From: Photobacterium sp. GB-56
Lineage (GTDB): Bacteria; Pseudomonadota; Gammaproteobacteria; Enterobacterales; Vibrionaceae
Assembly: GCF_003026105.1 (NCBI RefSeq)
Contig: NZ_PYNW01000007.1
Location: 124,001-188,000, forward strand
Reading direction: 5' to 3'
DNA: 64,000 bases
This document shows positions 33,156-42,688 of this stretch, piece by piece. Each line of letters opens with the position of its first letter. Position 1 is the first letter of the stretch. The notes beneath the pieces were generated by a model, which saw only the letters and a list, made by a program, of their open reading frames with translations, was not told the origin of the DNA and ran no database searches. The position numbers and the translations under genes were made by a program.

Positions 33156-33184
33156 AAAAAAAGCGACCGATTAGTCGCTTTTTG
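33156..33184. terminator. Terminator downstream of the QEGLA gene
   Basis: AAAAAGCGAC and GTCGCTTTTT pair around a CGATTA loop with A/T tracts on both sides; on the minus strand it lies 24 bases beyond the stop at 33208. Confidence 0.9.
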
Positions 33185-33207
33185 TTTAGGGTTGATGTGC
33201 TTGTCGA

Positions 33208-35187
33208 TTAACGAATCGAGTTAAGCATAAACTCCATCACTGGATCGATATCCGCATCTATCTCTAGTGCTTTAGGTAAGTAATCGGGTTGTTTTAAGAT
33301 CCCGCGCTCGATGAGTTCATCAAGCAGGGGCTTAAATTCAAAGCCAGTCTTACCAATAAATAATGATGTTAAATCTTCATTCTTATACGCTTGAATCGCA
33401 TCTTTTAAGCCACGAAGATATAAGAAATCTTTAGTGAAACCACCACCACGATACACACGTGCCGTTACGGTAAATGCTTCATCATTACTGATGCCATACT
33501 CATGTTTTAAACTATTAAAACAATCGTTAAAGCTATCACCATTGACCATCATCTCTACAGCGACAACACGCAACGCCAATGTTTTTAGGCGGTGTAGTGG
33601 GAAGCTACCTGATAAGTGCTCACAAAGAATCGCAAGGCCTTCTTGTGTATGCGTATTACCAGGTAAACCCAGTTGTAGGATCTTCAATGGTTGACGTTCA
33701 GCATTGACTGACGTGACTAAGTGCACTCCCAGTTCGTGATGAATTAACGCATCTAAATCACCTTGTGTAAAACGACTGTTTGGGTTCACCTTGATCGTTT
33801 TACCACTGACCATTGCACGTGCAATTAGCTGTTTAGAAGAAACGATTTTACAAGGAATGTCGTACTCTTGCGCCGCTTCTTTAAACGCTTCTATTGCTTC
33901 ATTGGCTGTGATTGTGGCAGGTTGCTGCTCTTTGTATTCACAAGCATGAAGAATAAATTTTGCATTAGCAATATCACGTTCATCAGGCTGACCGTAGTAA
34001 CGTAATGAATTATATAAGAACTCATCAGTACCAATACTACAAAGTAGATCAATACGTACCGCTAATTGGTCGATAACTTTGCGATACATTTTTTGTACGT
34101 CAGCATCACGGATACCTTCTACGGGTAGTCGGTAAAGTTGCTCACGGAACTTGTATGGGTCTAAATCAAGTTGGCGATAAGTGAACTGTGGCTGATAGCT
34201 ATGCGGCTTACTTAAAAAGCGTCGCTTTTCTTGCTTAAGGTTCGTTGGGTTGATGTAGCTAAGCGTATTGATACCACGAGCAATACGATATAGCTGTCGA
34301 TCCAGTTTGACTACTTCTTTGGATAAGTTCGAAGCAAGCAGATCATTACCTGTTAAACCTTTGGCTTTTGTGCGTTTAGTGATAGTGAAAGCAGCATGTT
34401 CCGTTATCACGGTTTTCATGGATTCTTTCAACTTTTCAATCACTAATGGATACGCTTCGCCGCCTTCCTCATTCATGAATACTTTTTTTACTTCAATCGG
34501 TAGGATTAATGTGTTTTTAAAGTTTTCTTTAATGAAAGTAGCTTGGTAACCCATGCCTTTAAAGACATCGTTTTCTAATGCTGTTACTTCAAGGTTAGGT
34601 AGCTCTATGCTATTTAAACCTTCAAGCATGGCATCAATCTCTTTCCGCCAACGACGACAGTTAATTTGCTTAGTACCGACATTGAATGTTGGTGTTTTCT
34701 CGTCAATACGTTGGTAGTTATATGAATGGATGTCATATAACAAACATAACCCAAATTCTTTTTCTAATGTTTCAATAAGACATTTAAGAATACGATAGTA
34801 GCGGTTATGTTTTTCATGTGTTTCCGCACGCTCTTCTACCGTTAATGGCTCAAGCCATACTTTTTTACCCCACGCATCGTCATAGATGCAATTGCTTGGG
34901 TCACGGTTAAGATCGTATTCGTAACGTGAATCTTCACCCTGAAGAATGATTGGCAGAGATGAAATAAAATCGCCAGTAAATGGATCTTCTTCAAAGTAGC
35001 GCTCTTCTTCTGTTAGCGCACATTTTTCTTTTAACTCGCCACGAAGGTTGTGTCCATGATGAATGGCTGTAGCAATATAAGGCTGATATTCGCTAACACG
35101 AATTATCAAGCTGCCATCATCAAGTTCCGCTTCAAAGGGAGTCAGGCTGCGGATTTTCTCCAGAACCTCTAACTCAGTATGCAGCAT
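33208..35187 (-). CDS. N-formylglutamate amidohydrolase-like / DUF1704 (QEGLA motif) fusion protein
   Basis: A 659-residue two-domain protein. Residues 1 to about 270 resemble the N-formylglutamate amidohydrolase fold (AIHHGHNLRGEL; SRYEYDLNRDP; LLYDIHSYNYQR). From about 285 a DUF1704 metallopeptidase-like domain follows, with DALIHHELGVHLVTS and, further on, THTQEGLAILCEHLSG, the HExxxH and QEGLA motifs of proteins named flavohaemoglobin expression-modulating. The start at 35187 has AAGGTG seven bases upstream and overlaps the end of the ATP-grasp gene by 14 bases. Function is unproved. Confidence 0.8.
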   Translation of the reverse strand: MLHTELEVLEKIRSLTPFEAELDDGSLIIRVSEYQPYIATAIHHGHNLRGELKEKCALTEEERYFEEDPFTGDFISSLPIILQGEDSRYEYDLNRDPSNCIYDDAWGKKVWLEPLTVEERAETHEKHNRYYRILKCLIETLEKEFGLCLLYDIHSYNYQRIDEKTPTFNVGTKQINCRRWRKEIDAMLEGLNSIELPNLEVTALENDVFKGMGYQATFIKENFKNTLILPIEVKKVFMNEEGGEAYPLVIEKLKESMKTVITEHAAFTITKRTKAKGLTGNDLLASNLSKEVVKLDRQLYRIARGINTLSYINPTNLKQEKRRFLSKPHSYQPQFTYRQLDLDPYKFREQLYRLPVEGIRDADVQKMYRKVIDQLAVRIDLLCSIGTDEFLYNSLRYYGQPDERDIANAKFILHACEYKEQQPATITANEAIEAFKEAAQEYDIPCKIVSSKQLIARAMVSGKTIKVNPNSRFTQGDLDALIHHELGVHLVTSVNAERQPLKILQLGLPGNTHTQEGLAILCEHLSGSFPLHRLKTLALRVVAVEMMVNGDSFNDCFNSLKHEYGISNDEAFTVTARVYRGGGFTKDFLYLRGLKDAIQAYKNEDLTSLFIGKTGFEFKPLLDELIERGILKQPDYLPKALEIDADIDPVMEFMLNSIR

Positions 35188-36199
35188 CAGCAATCACCTT
35201 TCGAAAATCATTTTTACGTGCAATGCCGACTTCTTTCGCCATTACTACGCTCTCAGCAAAATCCAGGACATTACGTTGAAGTTTCACACGGTTAAGACGA
35301 TTGATACGGGTAATACCGCCAGGGCTTAATACATTTACTTCAACCAGTTTGCCGTTAATAACGTCTAGTCCAACAAAGAACAGGCCGTCGCGCACAAGCT
35401 TAGGGCCAATGTGTTTACATAGGTTAAGTTCTTGCTTTGTTAGTACGTGTTTTACTTCACGGCCACCGGCATGAATGTTTGAACGTACATCGCCTTCTGC
35501 TGGTACACGGCGCATTGCACCAATAGGTTCACCATTAAGCAGTAGAATGCGAACATCGCCTTGTTCTGCACCTTCAATGTAATCTTGTAAGATCACATAG
35601 TTTTCATCGTCACCAATGTAGAAATCAAGTAATGATTTAACGCTTGATTTTGCACTCTTTTCAACCAAGATAACGCCTTTACCACCGTAACCATTTAGTG
35701 GTTTTAGGATCATGCGATCTTGCGTTGATTCGTCTAATACACGCTCTAAGTATTCACGGTTCTTTGATACGTGTGTTGCTGGAATATATTCATGGTTTGG
35801 ATCGGGTAGCGATGCTGTATATAGCTTGTTATTAGCCACACGCAGACCATCAATATCATTGATAATGAAAGTATGCTCACGCACAGAATCTAAGAAATTA
35901 AGTGCCATGGTATCTAGAGGTGGGTTAGCACGCATAAAAATAACATCAAAGCCCGCTAATGGTAGCTCGGCTTTGTTAAATTCAGCTTTGCGGTAAAAGC
36001 TTGGAATATTGTTTGATACATCACCTTTTTTTAATACGTTACAGAATGCAATAGCCATGCTGTCACGCATAGTTAAGTTACTTGGTGTTGTTATAGCAAC
36101 CGTGTGACCGCGGCTTGCGGCTTCATGGATAAGACGTAGTGTGGAGTCGTTTTCGGCTTCAACTTTGTCCCACGGATACATAACAAAACAAATTTTCAT
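35174..36199 (-). CDS. GshB-like ATP-grasp protein
   Basis: A paralogue of glutathione synthetase (341 residues; E. coli GshB 315). Shared features are FDVIFMRANPPLDT, ILKPLNGYGGKGV (ATP-binding), AGGREVKHVLTKQE and FVGLDVINGKLVEVNVLSPGGI (magnesium ligands). The normal gshB of Vibrionaceae is expected elsewhere, so this copy probably ligates a different substrate. It overlaps the QEGLA-fusion gene, indicating translational coupling and a shared pathway. The substrate is unknown. Confidence 0.78.
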   Translation of the reverse strand: MKICFVMYPWDKVEAENDSTLRLIHEAASRGHTVAITTPSNLTMRDSMAIAFCNVLKKGDVSNNIPSFYRKAEFNKAELPLAGFDVIFMRANPPLDTMALNFLDSVREHTFIINDIDGLRVANNKLYTASLPDPNHEYIPATHVSKNREYLERVLDESTQDRMILKPLNGYGGKGVILVEKSAKSSVKSLLDFYIGDDENYVILQDYIEGAEQGDVRILLLNGEPIGAMRRVPAEGDVRSNIHAGGREVKHVLTKQELNLCKHIGPKLVRDGLFFVGLDVINGKLVEVNVLSPGGITRINRLNRVKLQRNVLDFAESVVMAKEVGIARKNDFRKVIADAAY

Positions 36200-36245
36200 A
36201 GCTCTACCAAGAAAGTGCCTGTTTTACAGGCTATTAAAAAGAAAT

Positions 36246-36272
36246 AAGCCATCGCACGAGAGTGGGATGGCT
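36246..36272 (-). terminator. Terminator of maoP
   Basis: On the minus strand AAGCCATC...GATGGCTT pairs with an inner CAC/GTG step and is followed by ATTTCTTTTT. It separates maoP from the downstream ATP-grasp gene. Confidence 0.7.
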
Positions 36273-36314
36273 TCATTGTTACTCGATAAACAGAGGTGAG
36301 CCCTCTGATAGTAA

Positions 36315-36668
36315 TTAATAGTCTAAATCGCTATCACTACCACTATCGGCATCATCATCGTCGCCGTATACGCCATTGTTGGGACGTTGCGACACGCATA
36401 AGGTATAACTGCGTGCTTTATGAGTGGTGTGGTTCAGGTATTTTAACCAACACTTACCAAATTCAGACACTGCTGCTTGCTGACCTAACACTTCAGCAAG
36501 GAACTGAGTTTCAGACTCATCGATTGGTTGAGTAGTCCCTTCATGTAAGGCACGCATAATACGTCCGTAATTTTCTAAGACGCTGGCTTCACTAATTGTA
36601 AAAACCCCCGAGCGATTAAAGCCACGTGGGAAATTTTTATCGTCGTAAAATTTACCTTCACTTCTCAT
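36315..36668 (-). CDS. maoP: MaoP (DUF413) macrodomain Ori organisation protein
   Basis: 117 residues resembling E. coli MaoP/YifE (112): FYDDKNFPRGFNRSGVFTI, the SEASVLENYG helix, and SEFGKCWLKYL near residue 85. An acidic tail (GDDDDADSGSDSD) ends the protein. MaoP acts with the nearby maoS site to constrain the Ori region of the E. coli chromosome. As in E. coli the gene diverges from hdfR, which supports the identification; the intergenic region would be the place to look for a maoS site. Confidence 0.85.
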   Translation of the reverse strand: MRSEGKFYDDKNFPRGFNRSGVFTISEASVLENYGRIMRALHEGTTQPIDESETQFLAEVLGQQAAVSEFGKCWLKYLNHTTHKARSYTLCVSQRPNNGVYGDDDDADSGSDSDLDY

Positions 36669-36887
36669 TCATAAAGTCCTTGATGTGATTTGCGGTGATA
36701 TTTATCCAGACTTGGTGAGTTGTAAATCAAACATTTTTTATCGTTCTAATGAATTTTTTTAATGATTTGATACCATAAATCATCATATCGTTTAAGATCT
36801 AGATTAAGCTCTTGCTTATTAGATATATAATGCTTAAATAGCACGATAATCACGCAACTTATCCTTCTTATTCTTGAGAATTTCGCT

Positions 36888-37751
36888 GTGGATACAGAAT
36901 TACTAAAAACATTTTTAGAAGTAACTAAGACTCGTCACTTTGGCCGTGCAGCTGATAATTTATATTTAACGCAGTCTGCCGTCAGCTTTCGTATTCGACA
37001 GCTTGAGTCTCAGCTAGGTAACCCGTTGTTTTCTCGTCAACGTGGTAATGTCCATCTAACTGCAGCTGGTGAGCGTTTACAGCCTTATGCTGAAGCTATT
37101 TTGCAAACATGGGGGCGTGCGAAGCAGGATGTTGCATTAACAGATAGCCTCAATACCCAATTAGCCATTGGTGCATCTCCTTTATTCTGGGAGTTTGATG
37201 GGATTTCTGATTGGATTAACCATATCTATGCCAATATGCCTGGGCTAGCATTACGCTTAGAGTCGGTTAAACGTGAAGGGATGGCAAAACGCTTGTTTGA
37301 TCAGAGCATCGATCTCTTTATTACCAGCGAACCACCGAAAATTGAAAATCTCAATGTACGTAAAGTTCGAGATTACCAATTACAGTTAGTGACTAATAAA
37401 AGTAATTGTTGCTTACATGATACGCGTGATATTCCACTTGTCTTTTTAGATTGGGGCACACGATTTTCTGTTGAGCACAGTCGTATTGCTGAGCTTCAGC
37501 GTACACCAATTATGCATACACATTCTGTTAAAATGGCGCTTGATTATATTTTAGCGAATGCTGGAGTTGGTTATCTGCCATCGCCTGTTGTCGAAAGTGC
37601 TAAGAAAAAAGGCTTACTTCATGTCGTAAAAGACGCGCCAGTTATGGATCAAAGCTTATATTTAGTATGGCGAGAAGATAACGAAAAAGAGGACTTGATC
37701 AACGCTTTGGTCGAAGTTCCTTTTAAGAATGTGACCGAAAACAATGGATAA
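36888..37751 (+). CDS. hdfR: LysR-family transcriptional regulator HdfR
   Basis: 287 residues with an N-terminal helix-turn-helix (RHFGRAADNLYLTQSAVSFR, residues about 17-36) that is nearly identical to E. coli HdfR, a regulator known to repress flhDC. The effector domain follows from about residue 90 (IGASPLFWEFDG). The start is GTG, giving MDTELLKTFLEV as in E. coli. Divergent from maoP with 219 bases between. Confidence 0.92.
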   Translation: MDTELLKTFLEVTKTRHFGRAADNLYLTQSAVSFRIRQLESQLGNPLFSRQRGNVHLTAAGERLQPYAEAILQTWGRAKQDVALTDSLNTQLAIGASPLFWEFDGISDWINHIYANMPGLALRLESVKREGMAKRLFDQSIDLFITSEPPKIENLNVRKVRDYQLQLVTNKSNCCLHDTRDIPLVFLDWGTRFSVEHSRIAELQRTPIMHTHSVKMALDYILANAGVGYLPSPVVESAKKKGLLHVVKDAPVMDQSLYLVWREDNEKEDLINALVEVPFKNVTENNG

Positions 37752-37975
37752 GTTTTTTTGCTGATAAGCAGTAAAATATCTTGTTGTACAGAGAGCGAGT
37801 TCCTGAATTAGTCTTAGAAAAAATACGAATTAAGCAATAAATCAAGTGGAAAACAAACAAGGCAGTTGTCACTGATTTTACAAAAAAGCGACGTATTTTT
37901 GTCACAATAGAGCATTAATATTGCCTGTGTTCTATTTATTAATTACTTACTCTGGATGTAGTTCAGGAATCGCAA

Positions 37976-38137
37976 ATGGCTAAGTTAGACCAAAAGTTTC
38001 ACAAGGGCAGCAAATCAAAATTCAACTCTGAATTTAATGATGATTTTCAAGATTTGAATCAATCTCGTAACAAAAAGAAACGTCGTATGACACGTTCACG
38101 TTTTGAGAGTCCGGAGTACAGCGATTTCGATTATTAA
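37976..38137 (+). CDS. Small highly charged protein
   Basis: A 53-residue frame starting MAKLDQKFHKGSKSKFN with AGGA seven bases upstream and closed by a terminator 30 bases later. It has an acidic-polar middle (EFNDDFQDLNQSR), a very basic patch (NKKKRRMTRSR) and an aromatic-acidic tail (PEYSDFDY). The pattern suggests a nucleic-acid or ribosome-associated protein. I do not recognise the family. Confidence 0.7.
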   Translation: MAKLDQKFHKGSKSKFNSEFNDDFQDLNQSRNKKKRRMTRSRFESPEYSDFDY

Positions 38138-38166
38138 TAGTATTTAGTATCGGCAATAAAAAATTT

Positions 38167-38199
38167 AAAAAAAGGCGTATCCTAAGGGTACGCCTTTTT
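38167..38199 (+). terminator. Terminator after the small charged protein
   Basis: AAAAAGGCGTA and TACGCCTTTTTA form the stem around CC-TAA-GG, with A and T tracts flanking; it can also serve the convergent minus-strand gene. Confidence 0.9.
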
Positions 38200-38227
38200 A
38201 TTTAACTATTAATGATGCGAGGAATGG

Positions 38228-38674
38228 TTATTTTTCTTCGCTTAATGCTGCGTAACGATGAAGTAATTCTGTCAGTACACTTATCCAACCAAATGCGTTG
38301 TCAGGCGCATTGGCTAAAATCTTTTCAACTTCAGCACAGTGCTGCTCTAATGTGACAGCTTCCTCTAGCTGGAATGAGATAGCGTAAAAATGCCAAAGAA
38401 TTAAGCGTGTCATACGTTCAATATTTTGCTTAGCGTTATCCGATTCTGAAAATGCTTCCTTGACTTCACCCAAAGCAACCGCTGTCATGCGTAGCATTGC
38501 ATCAAATTGTGCTGACTTAAGGCGTTCTTCACTATCCACTTCTTCTTGTTCAAAAGTGAATATTTCCTGCATTACATCTTCCGGCACCATGCGGCTGATT
38601 ACGCGTAAGCTAAATTCTTCAAGCTCATGGCGAGGCATTGTTAATAGGCAGTTTAAAGTATAATCACGTTGCAT
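38228..38674 (-). CDS. Hypothetical helical protein
   Basis: A 148-residue all-helical, acidic protein without signal or membrane segment, starting MQRDYTLNCLLTMPRHELEEF. It converges on the small charged protein gene. I do not recognise the family. Its codon use and lack of rare residues look native, so I regard it as a real Vibrionaceae gene of unknown function. Confidence 0.55.
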   Translation of the reverse strand: MQRDYTLNCLLTMPRHELEEFSLRVISRMVPEDVMQEIFTFEQEEVDSEERLKSAQFDAMLRMTAVALGEVKEAFSESDNAKQNIERMTRLILWHFYAISFQLEEAVTLEQHCAEVEKILANAPDNAFGWISVLTELLHRYAALSEEK

Positions 38675-39104
38675 AGCTATCTCATGGTACCTGTGCCCGA
38701 TCGGAATTGATCGCTGGCTTTCTTAAAGGCGTTATTGTGGATGATTTGCGAATAAATTGCGACCCAAAGCCAGATGAATTAACCGCTTATTACGCCACAA
38801 AGCATTTGTCATGCCTAATGATACGAAATCAAACGCTGTCTTTTGAGGATAGGTTAATCTCATTATTACAGAGATAGATGTTCAACGAACGCGCCATATA
38901 AAATAATGTTTTTTGCCAGCCTTGATAAAAAAATCATACAATATAGAACTGACACTAGGATGACATGATCATTGATAATTAGGATTATGTTTAGCCCAAC
39001 TATATTGATTTTATATAAGGTAGTAATTTAACAGCCATCTTATTTATCTTATTGTTTGATAATTATTTTTTAGTAAAGTCGTAGTTGTTAAATTGGAAAA
39101 ATGA
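38675..39104. other. Intergenic region upstream of mrcB
   Basis: About 430 bases with the divergent promoters. The inverted repeat CGATC-GGAATT-GATCG lies near 38699-38714. No further gene is seen. Confidence 0.4.
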
Positions 39105-41450
39105 ATGACATCAAATAAACATCAGCCTGATAATCAACAGGATAAGCCACAGCCATCATCAACGCGTAAATTAATTAAGCGTAGTATTCTTACTGTTGCC
39201 ATTATTGGTGGCTTGGGCATGGCTTATCTTGGGAATAACTTAAACAAAACCATCAGTGAGAAGTTTTCAGGTCAACTGTGGCAATTACCTTCGGTGGTTT
39301 ATGCTCGCGAGCTTGCCCTTCAACCAGGAGCGCCAGTTAGCTATAACTCGTTAGTGAATGAGTTAAAAGTATTGGGTTATCAAAAGGTCGCGAAGCCTGA
39401 TCAAAGTGGTGAATATAAAGCGAATGGCTGGTCTGTTGAATTTGTTCGTCGACCATTTAACTTTAAAGAGGGTGCAGAAGGTGCTCGTCATGTTGTTGTG
39501 ACATTCAACAGCGAAGGGATCAGCCAAATCAAGGATCTTGATACAAATAAAGAGCTTGGTTTCCTTCATATTGATCCTAAAATGTTGGGCATGTTAGAAG
39601 CGAAAAATGACCAGCAACGAATTTATCTCCCTGAAGATAAAATGCCTAAGTTATTAGTCGAAGGTCTGATTGATACTGAAGATCGTCACTTTTATGAGCA
39701 TGATGGTATTTCTTTAGTGGGTATTGCTCGTGCTTTTGTCGCTAATATCAAAGCTGGGCACACAGTTCAAGGTGGTAGTACGCTAACACAGCAACTTGCT
39801 AAAAATATGTTTTTATCGAGTGAGCGCAGTTTATGGCGTAAATTTAAAGAAGCCTATATGGCGATTATCATCGATTATAAATATGGTAAAGAAGAAGTAC
39901 TTGATGCTTACATGAACCAAGTTTATCTCGCTCAATATGGTGGACGTGGTATTCATGGCTTTGCTTTGGCATCTCGTTATTACTTTGATCGCCCATTGTC
40001 GGAATTGCGTCCTGATCAATTAGCACTGTTAATTGGTTTGGTAAAAGGTCCGTCTTACTACAACCCTTGGCGCAACCCTGAGCGCGCGAAAGATCGTCGT
40101 AACGTGGTATTAAAAATCATGTTAGACAATAAATTGTTAACGGATAAAGAATATCAAGCAGCAATAAAATTACCGTTGGATGTTCAATCAAAAGGACAAC
40201 TTGCGAAACGTCAGCCTGCGTACTTTGATCAACTTAAACGTGAGTTAGAGCAAAAAGTAGGTGATGCTTTTGAAGAAGGTAAAGGCTTACGTCTGTTTAC
40301 TTCACTCGATCCTCAATCGCAAAAGTTGGCTGAAGAATCTGTCGAGAAAATGATCCCGTTAGTGGAAAAACGTTCGGGTAAAAACTTACAAACCGCGATG
40401 GTGATTGCTGACCGTACAACAGGTGAAATTCGCGCTATGATTGGAGGAAGTAACCCTAATTTCCCTGGTTATAATCGTGCAATAAATGCACAACGTCAAA
40501 TTGGCTCGGTAGTGAAACCTTCTATTTACTTATCAGCATTAGAAGACCCAGAGCAGTACACGCTTGCAACTTCACTCAAAGATCAGCCTCTTTCTATTAA
40601 GATGCAAGATGGTGCGGTATGGAGTCCTCGAAACTATGATCGTAAATATCGTGGTGAAGTGCCTTTATTTGTGGCGTTAGCCAAATCGTACAATGTTCCG
40701 ACGGTTAATCTAGGTATGGCTTTGGGAGTTGAAAAAGTCTCAAAAACATTAACAAAATTAGGGATTCCGTTTGAAGAGATCCCTCAAGTACCGTCGTTAT
40801 TTTTAGGTTCGATCGCCTTGTCGCCATTAGAAGTTACTCAGATGTACCAAGCCATTGGTAATAATGGCTATTTAGCGCCATTAACGGCATTAAATGCGGT
40901 GGTTGATGAAGATGGCAAAGTACTCTACCAAAATTGGCCTAAAGCTTCATCGGTAGTGCCAAGTCAGGCTGCATGGTTAACTATGTATGCACTGCAAGAT
41001 ACGGTAAAATTTGGTACCGCACATTCATTGAATAAATTGTTCCCAAATAGCCATTTGGCAGGTAAAACGGGCACGACAAACGATGGTAAAGACAGTTGGT
41101 ATGTCGGTATCGATGGGCGTGAAGTGGTAACAGTATGGATGGGACGTGATGACAATAAAACTGCCCACCTAACGGGTGCGACAGGCGCATTGCGTTTATA
41201 TACTGATTACATTCAGCATCGTAAACCTGAGCCATTAATCTTAACTCAACCTTCAGAATTGGAAGGAGAGAAATATACGGTAGCGGCGAACGGTACCTAT
41301 ATTGAAGATTGTTCAGGTACAACACGAATGCCTATTTGGGATCCGAATGGTGATCTTAAACAAAACTGTCAGGTACAAGCTGTGAAGCAACAAGCGAAAG
41401 AAGTGCAGAAAAAAGTCGAAGGCTTCTTTGATAAGTTGTTTGATTGGTAA
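39105..41450 (+). CDS. mrcB: Penicillin-binding protein 1b, bifunctional
   Basis: Class A peptidoglycan synthase. A cytoplasmic tail and one membrane helix (residues about 26-45) lead to a UB2H domain (VLGYQKVAKP...), then the GT51 glycosyltransferase with TEDRHFYEHDG (catalytic Glu) and GGSTLTQQLAKN, and a transpeptidase domain with GSVVKPSIYL (catalytic Ser), SYN and KTGTT. 781 residues, similar to E. coli PBP1b. The UB2H domain implies regulation by an LpoB-like partner. Another ATG at 39101 opens only a five-codon frame. Confidence 0.95.
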   Translation: MTSNKHQPDNQQDKPQPSSTRKLIKRSILTVAIIGGLGMAYLGNNLNKTISEKFSGQLWQLPSVVYARELALQPGAPVSYNSLVNELKVLGYQKVAKPDQSGEYKANGWSVEFVRRPFNFKEGAEGARHVVVTFNSEGISQIKDLDTNKELGFLHIDPKMLGMLEAKNDQQRIYLPEDKMPKLLVEGLIDTEDRHFYEHDGISLVGIARAFVANIKAGHTVQGGSTLTQQLAKNMFLSSERSLWRKFKEAYMAIIIDYKYGKEEVLDAYMNQVYLAQYGGRGIHGFALASRYYFDRPLSELRPDQLALLIGLVKGPSYYNPWRNPERAKDRRNVVLKIMLDNKLLTDKEYQAAIKLPLDVQSKGQLAKRQPAYFDQLKRELEQKVGDAFEEGKGLRLFTSLDPQSQKLAEESVEKMIPLVEKRSGKNLQTAMVIADRTTGEIRAMIGGSNPNFPGYNRAINAQRQIGSVVKPSIYLSALEDPEQYTLATSLKDQPLSIKMQDGAVWSPRNYDRKYRGEVPLFVALAKSYNVPTVNLGMALGVEKVSKTLTKLGIPFEEIPQVPSLFLGSIALSPLEVTQMYQAIGNNGYLAPLTALNAVVDEDGKVLYQNWPKASSVVPSQAAWLTMYALQDTVKFGTAHSLNKLFPNSHLAGKTGTTNDGKDSWYVGIDGREVVTVWMGRDDNKTAHLTGATGALRLYTDYIQHRKPEPLILTQPSELEGEKYTVAANGTYIEDCSGTTRMPIWDPNGDLKQNCQVQAVKQQAKEVQKKVEGFFDKLFDW

Positions 41451-41492
41451 TGATATTTTTTGTTTTGCCATTATTGGCTTAATATAAAAATG

Positions 41493-41524
41493 AAAGGCTA
41501 AGTGTTCGCACTTAGCCTTTTTTA
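41493..41524. terminator. Terminator with TTCG tetraloop
   Basis: AAAGGCTAAGTG-TTCG-CACTTAGCCTTT is a perfect twelve-base stem with the very stable UUCG loop, followed by TTTAT. It ends mrcB. Confidence 0.95.
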
Positions 41525-41561
41525 TATCTGTATGTTTTACACTGAAGATCGAACTGCTAAA

Positions 41562-42614
41562 TCAGTTTGTCATACCCCATTTTAGCTCATCATCTAATTC
41601 TTCGATGGCATCATCAAGGTAACTTTCCACTTGCTCTTCAACTAAGCCATCGGGCTCTTCAAAGAAAGCAATATGGAAAATAGCATCACCTTCGTTAACT
41701 AAAGGCAATGTTTGCTGGCCAATGACGATCCCACCTTGTGGCGCAATAACAGGTGCTTCACTGCTGCCAGCAGGATCGCTAATAGTGGCGATGACTTGAT
41801 CTTTCGATACCTTCTCCCCCAAGGCCACATGGGATCGAAGCAAGCCATCATAGTCGGCACGAATCCAACGGGTCGCTTTTGGCACCATTGGTTCAATAAC
41901 TTTTTTGCTACGGCTAGTGCGCAGCATATTTAGATGACGCATTACCTTTAATACGCCTTGAACGCCAGATCCTACTGCATGTGGATCAAGACGTAACGCC
42001 TCACCTGCCTCAAATGTGATCACGGGTATGTTAAATGCTTCAGCAGCTGCTCGTAATGAGCCCTCGCGCAGACTTGCGTCAACGACAACCGGCGAGCCAA
42101 ATGCCATTGCCATCTCTTTAGCTAATGGATTTTCAAGGTTAGCTCTAATTTGAGGTAAGTTAGTACGGTAAATTGCAGCGGTATGTAGATCGATAACATG
42201 CGATGCACGACGAACCACTTGATTAAAATATTGGTAAGCCATGCGTCCTGCAATTGAGCCCCGTTCAGAGCCAGGGAAACAACGGTTCAAATCTCGACGA
42301 TCGGGTAAGTAGCGAGATTTATGAATAAAGCCAAAAACGTTAACCACAGGTACCGCAATAATCGTTCCGTGAAGTTTGTTTAAATCTATTTTTTCAATAA
42401 CTTGACGTACAACCTCAATACCATTTAATTCATCACCATGAATCGCCGCATTGATTAATAATACGGGACCTGGGTGTTTACCATGAAGAATATCAACAGA
42501 AACCGAAAGAGGTGAATGAGTATAAAGACGAGCAATTTCTAATTCACAATTAATGTGTTTACCCGCGTCAATCGATAAGCCGGCAAATTCAAAAGGTGGC
42601 GTTTTCTTAGCCAT
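41562..42614 (-). CDS. Succinylglutamate desuccinylase/aspartoacylase family zinc protein
   Basis: A 350-residue member of the AstE/AspA (M14-like) family. Zinc ligands are in AIHGDELNGIE (His and Glu near residue 64) and VIDLHTA (His near 145), with RRDLNRCFPG between. The last about 90 residues form a beta barrel (IRADYDGLLRSHVALGEKV) ending in a very acidic tail. The start at 42614 has AGGAAG five bases upstream; a longer frame to 42686 exists. No arginine-catabolism operon is adjacent, so the substrate is unknown. Confidence 0.82.
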   Translation of the reverse strand: MAKKTPPFEFAGLSIDAGKHINCELEIARLYTHSPLSVSVDILHGKHPGPVLLINAAIHGDELNGIEVVRQVIEKIDLNKLHGTIIAVPVVNVFGFIHKSRYLPDRRDLNRCFPGSERGSIAGRMAYQYFNQVVRRASHVIDLHTAAIYRTNLPQIRANLENPLAKEMAMAFGSPVVVDASLREGSLRAAAEAFNIPVITFEAGEALRLDPHAVGSGVQGVLKVMRHLNMLRTSRSKKVIEPMVPKATRWIRADYDGLLRSHVALGEKVSKDQVIATISDPAGSSEAPVIAPQGGIVIGQQTLPLVNEGDAIFHIAFFEEPDGLVEEQVESYLDDAIEELDDELKWGMTN

Positions 42615-42688
42615 AGATACTTCCTGTATTCGGTAGTGTATATAAGAATAGAAAATTGTTGGATGCCGATAACACAAGGAGGTCAATC

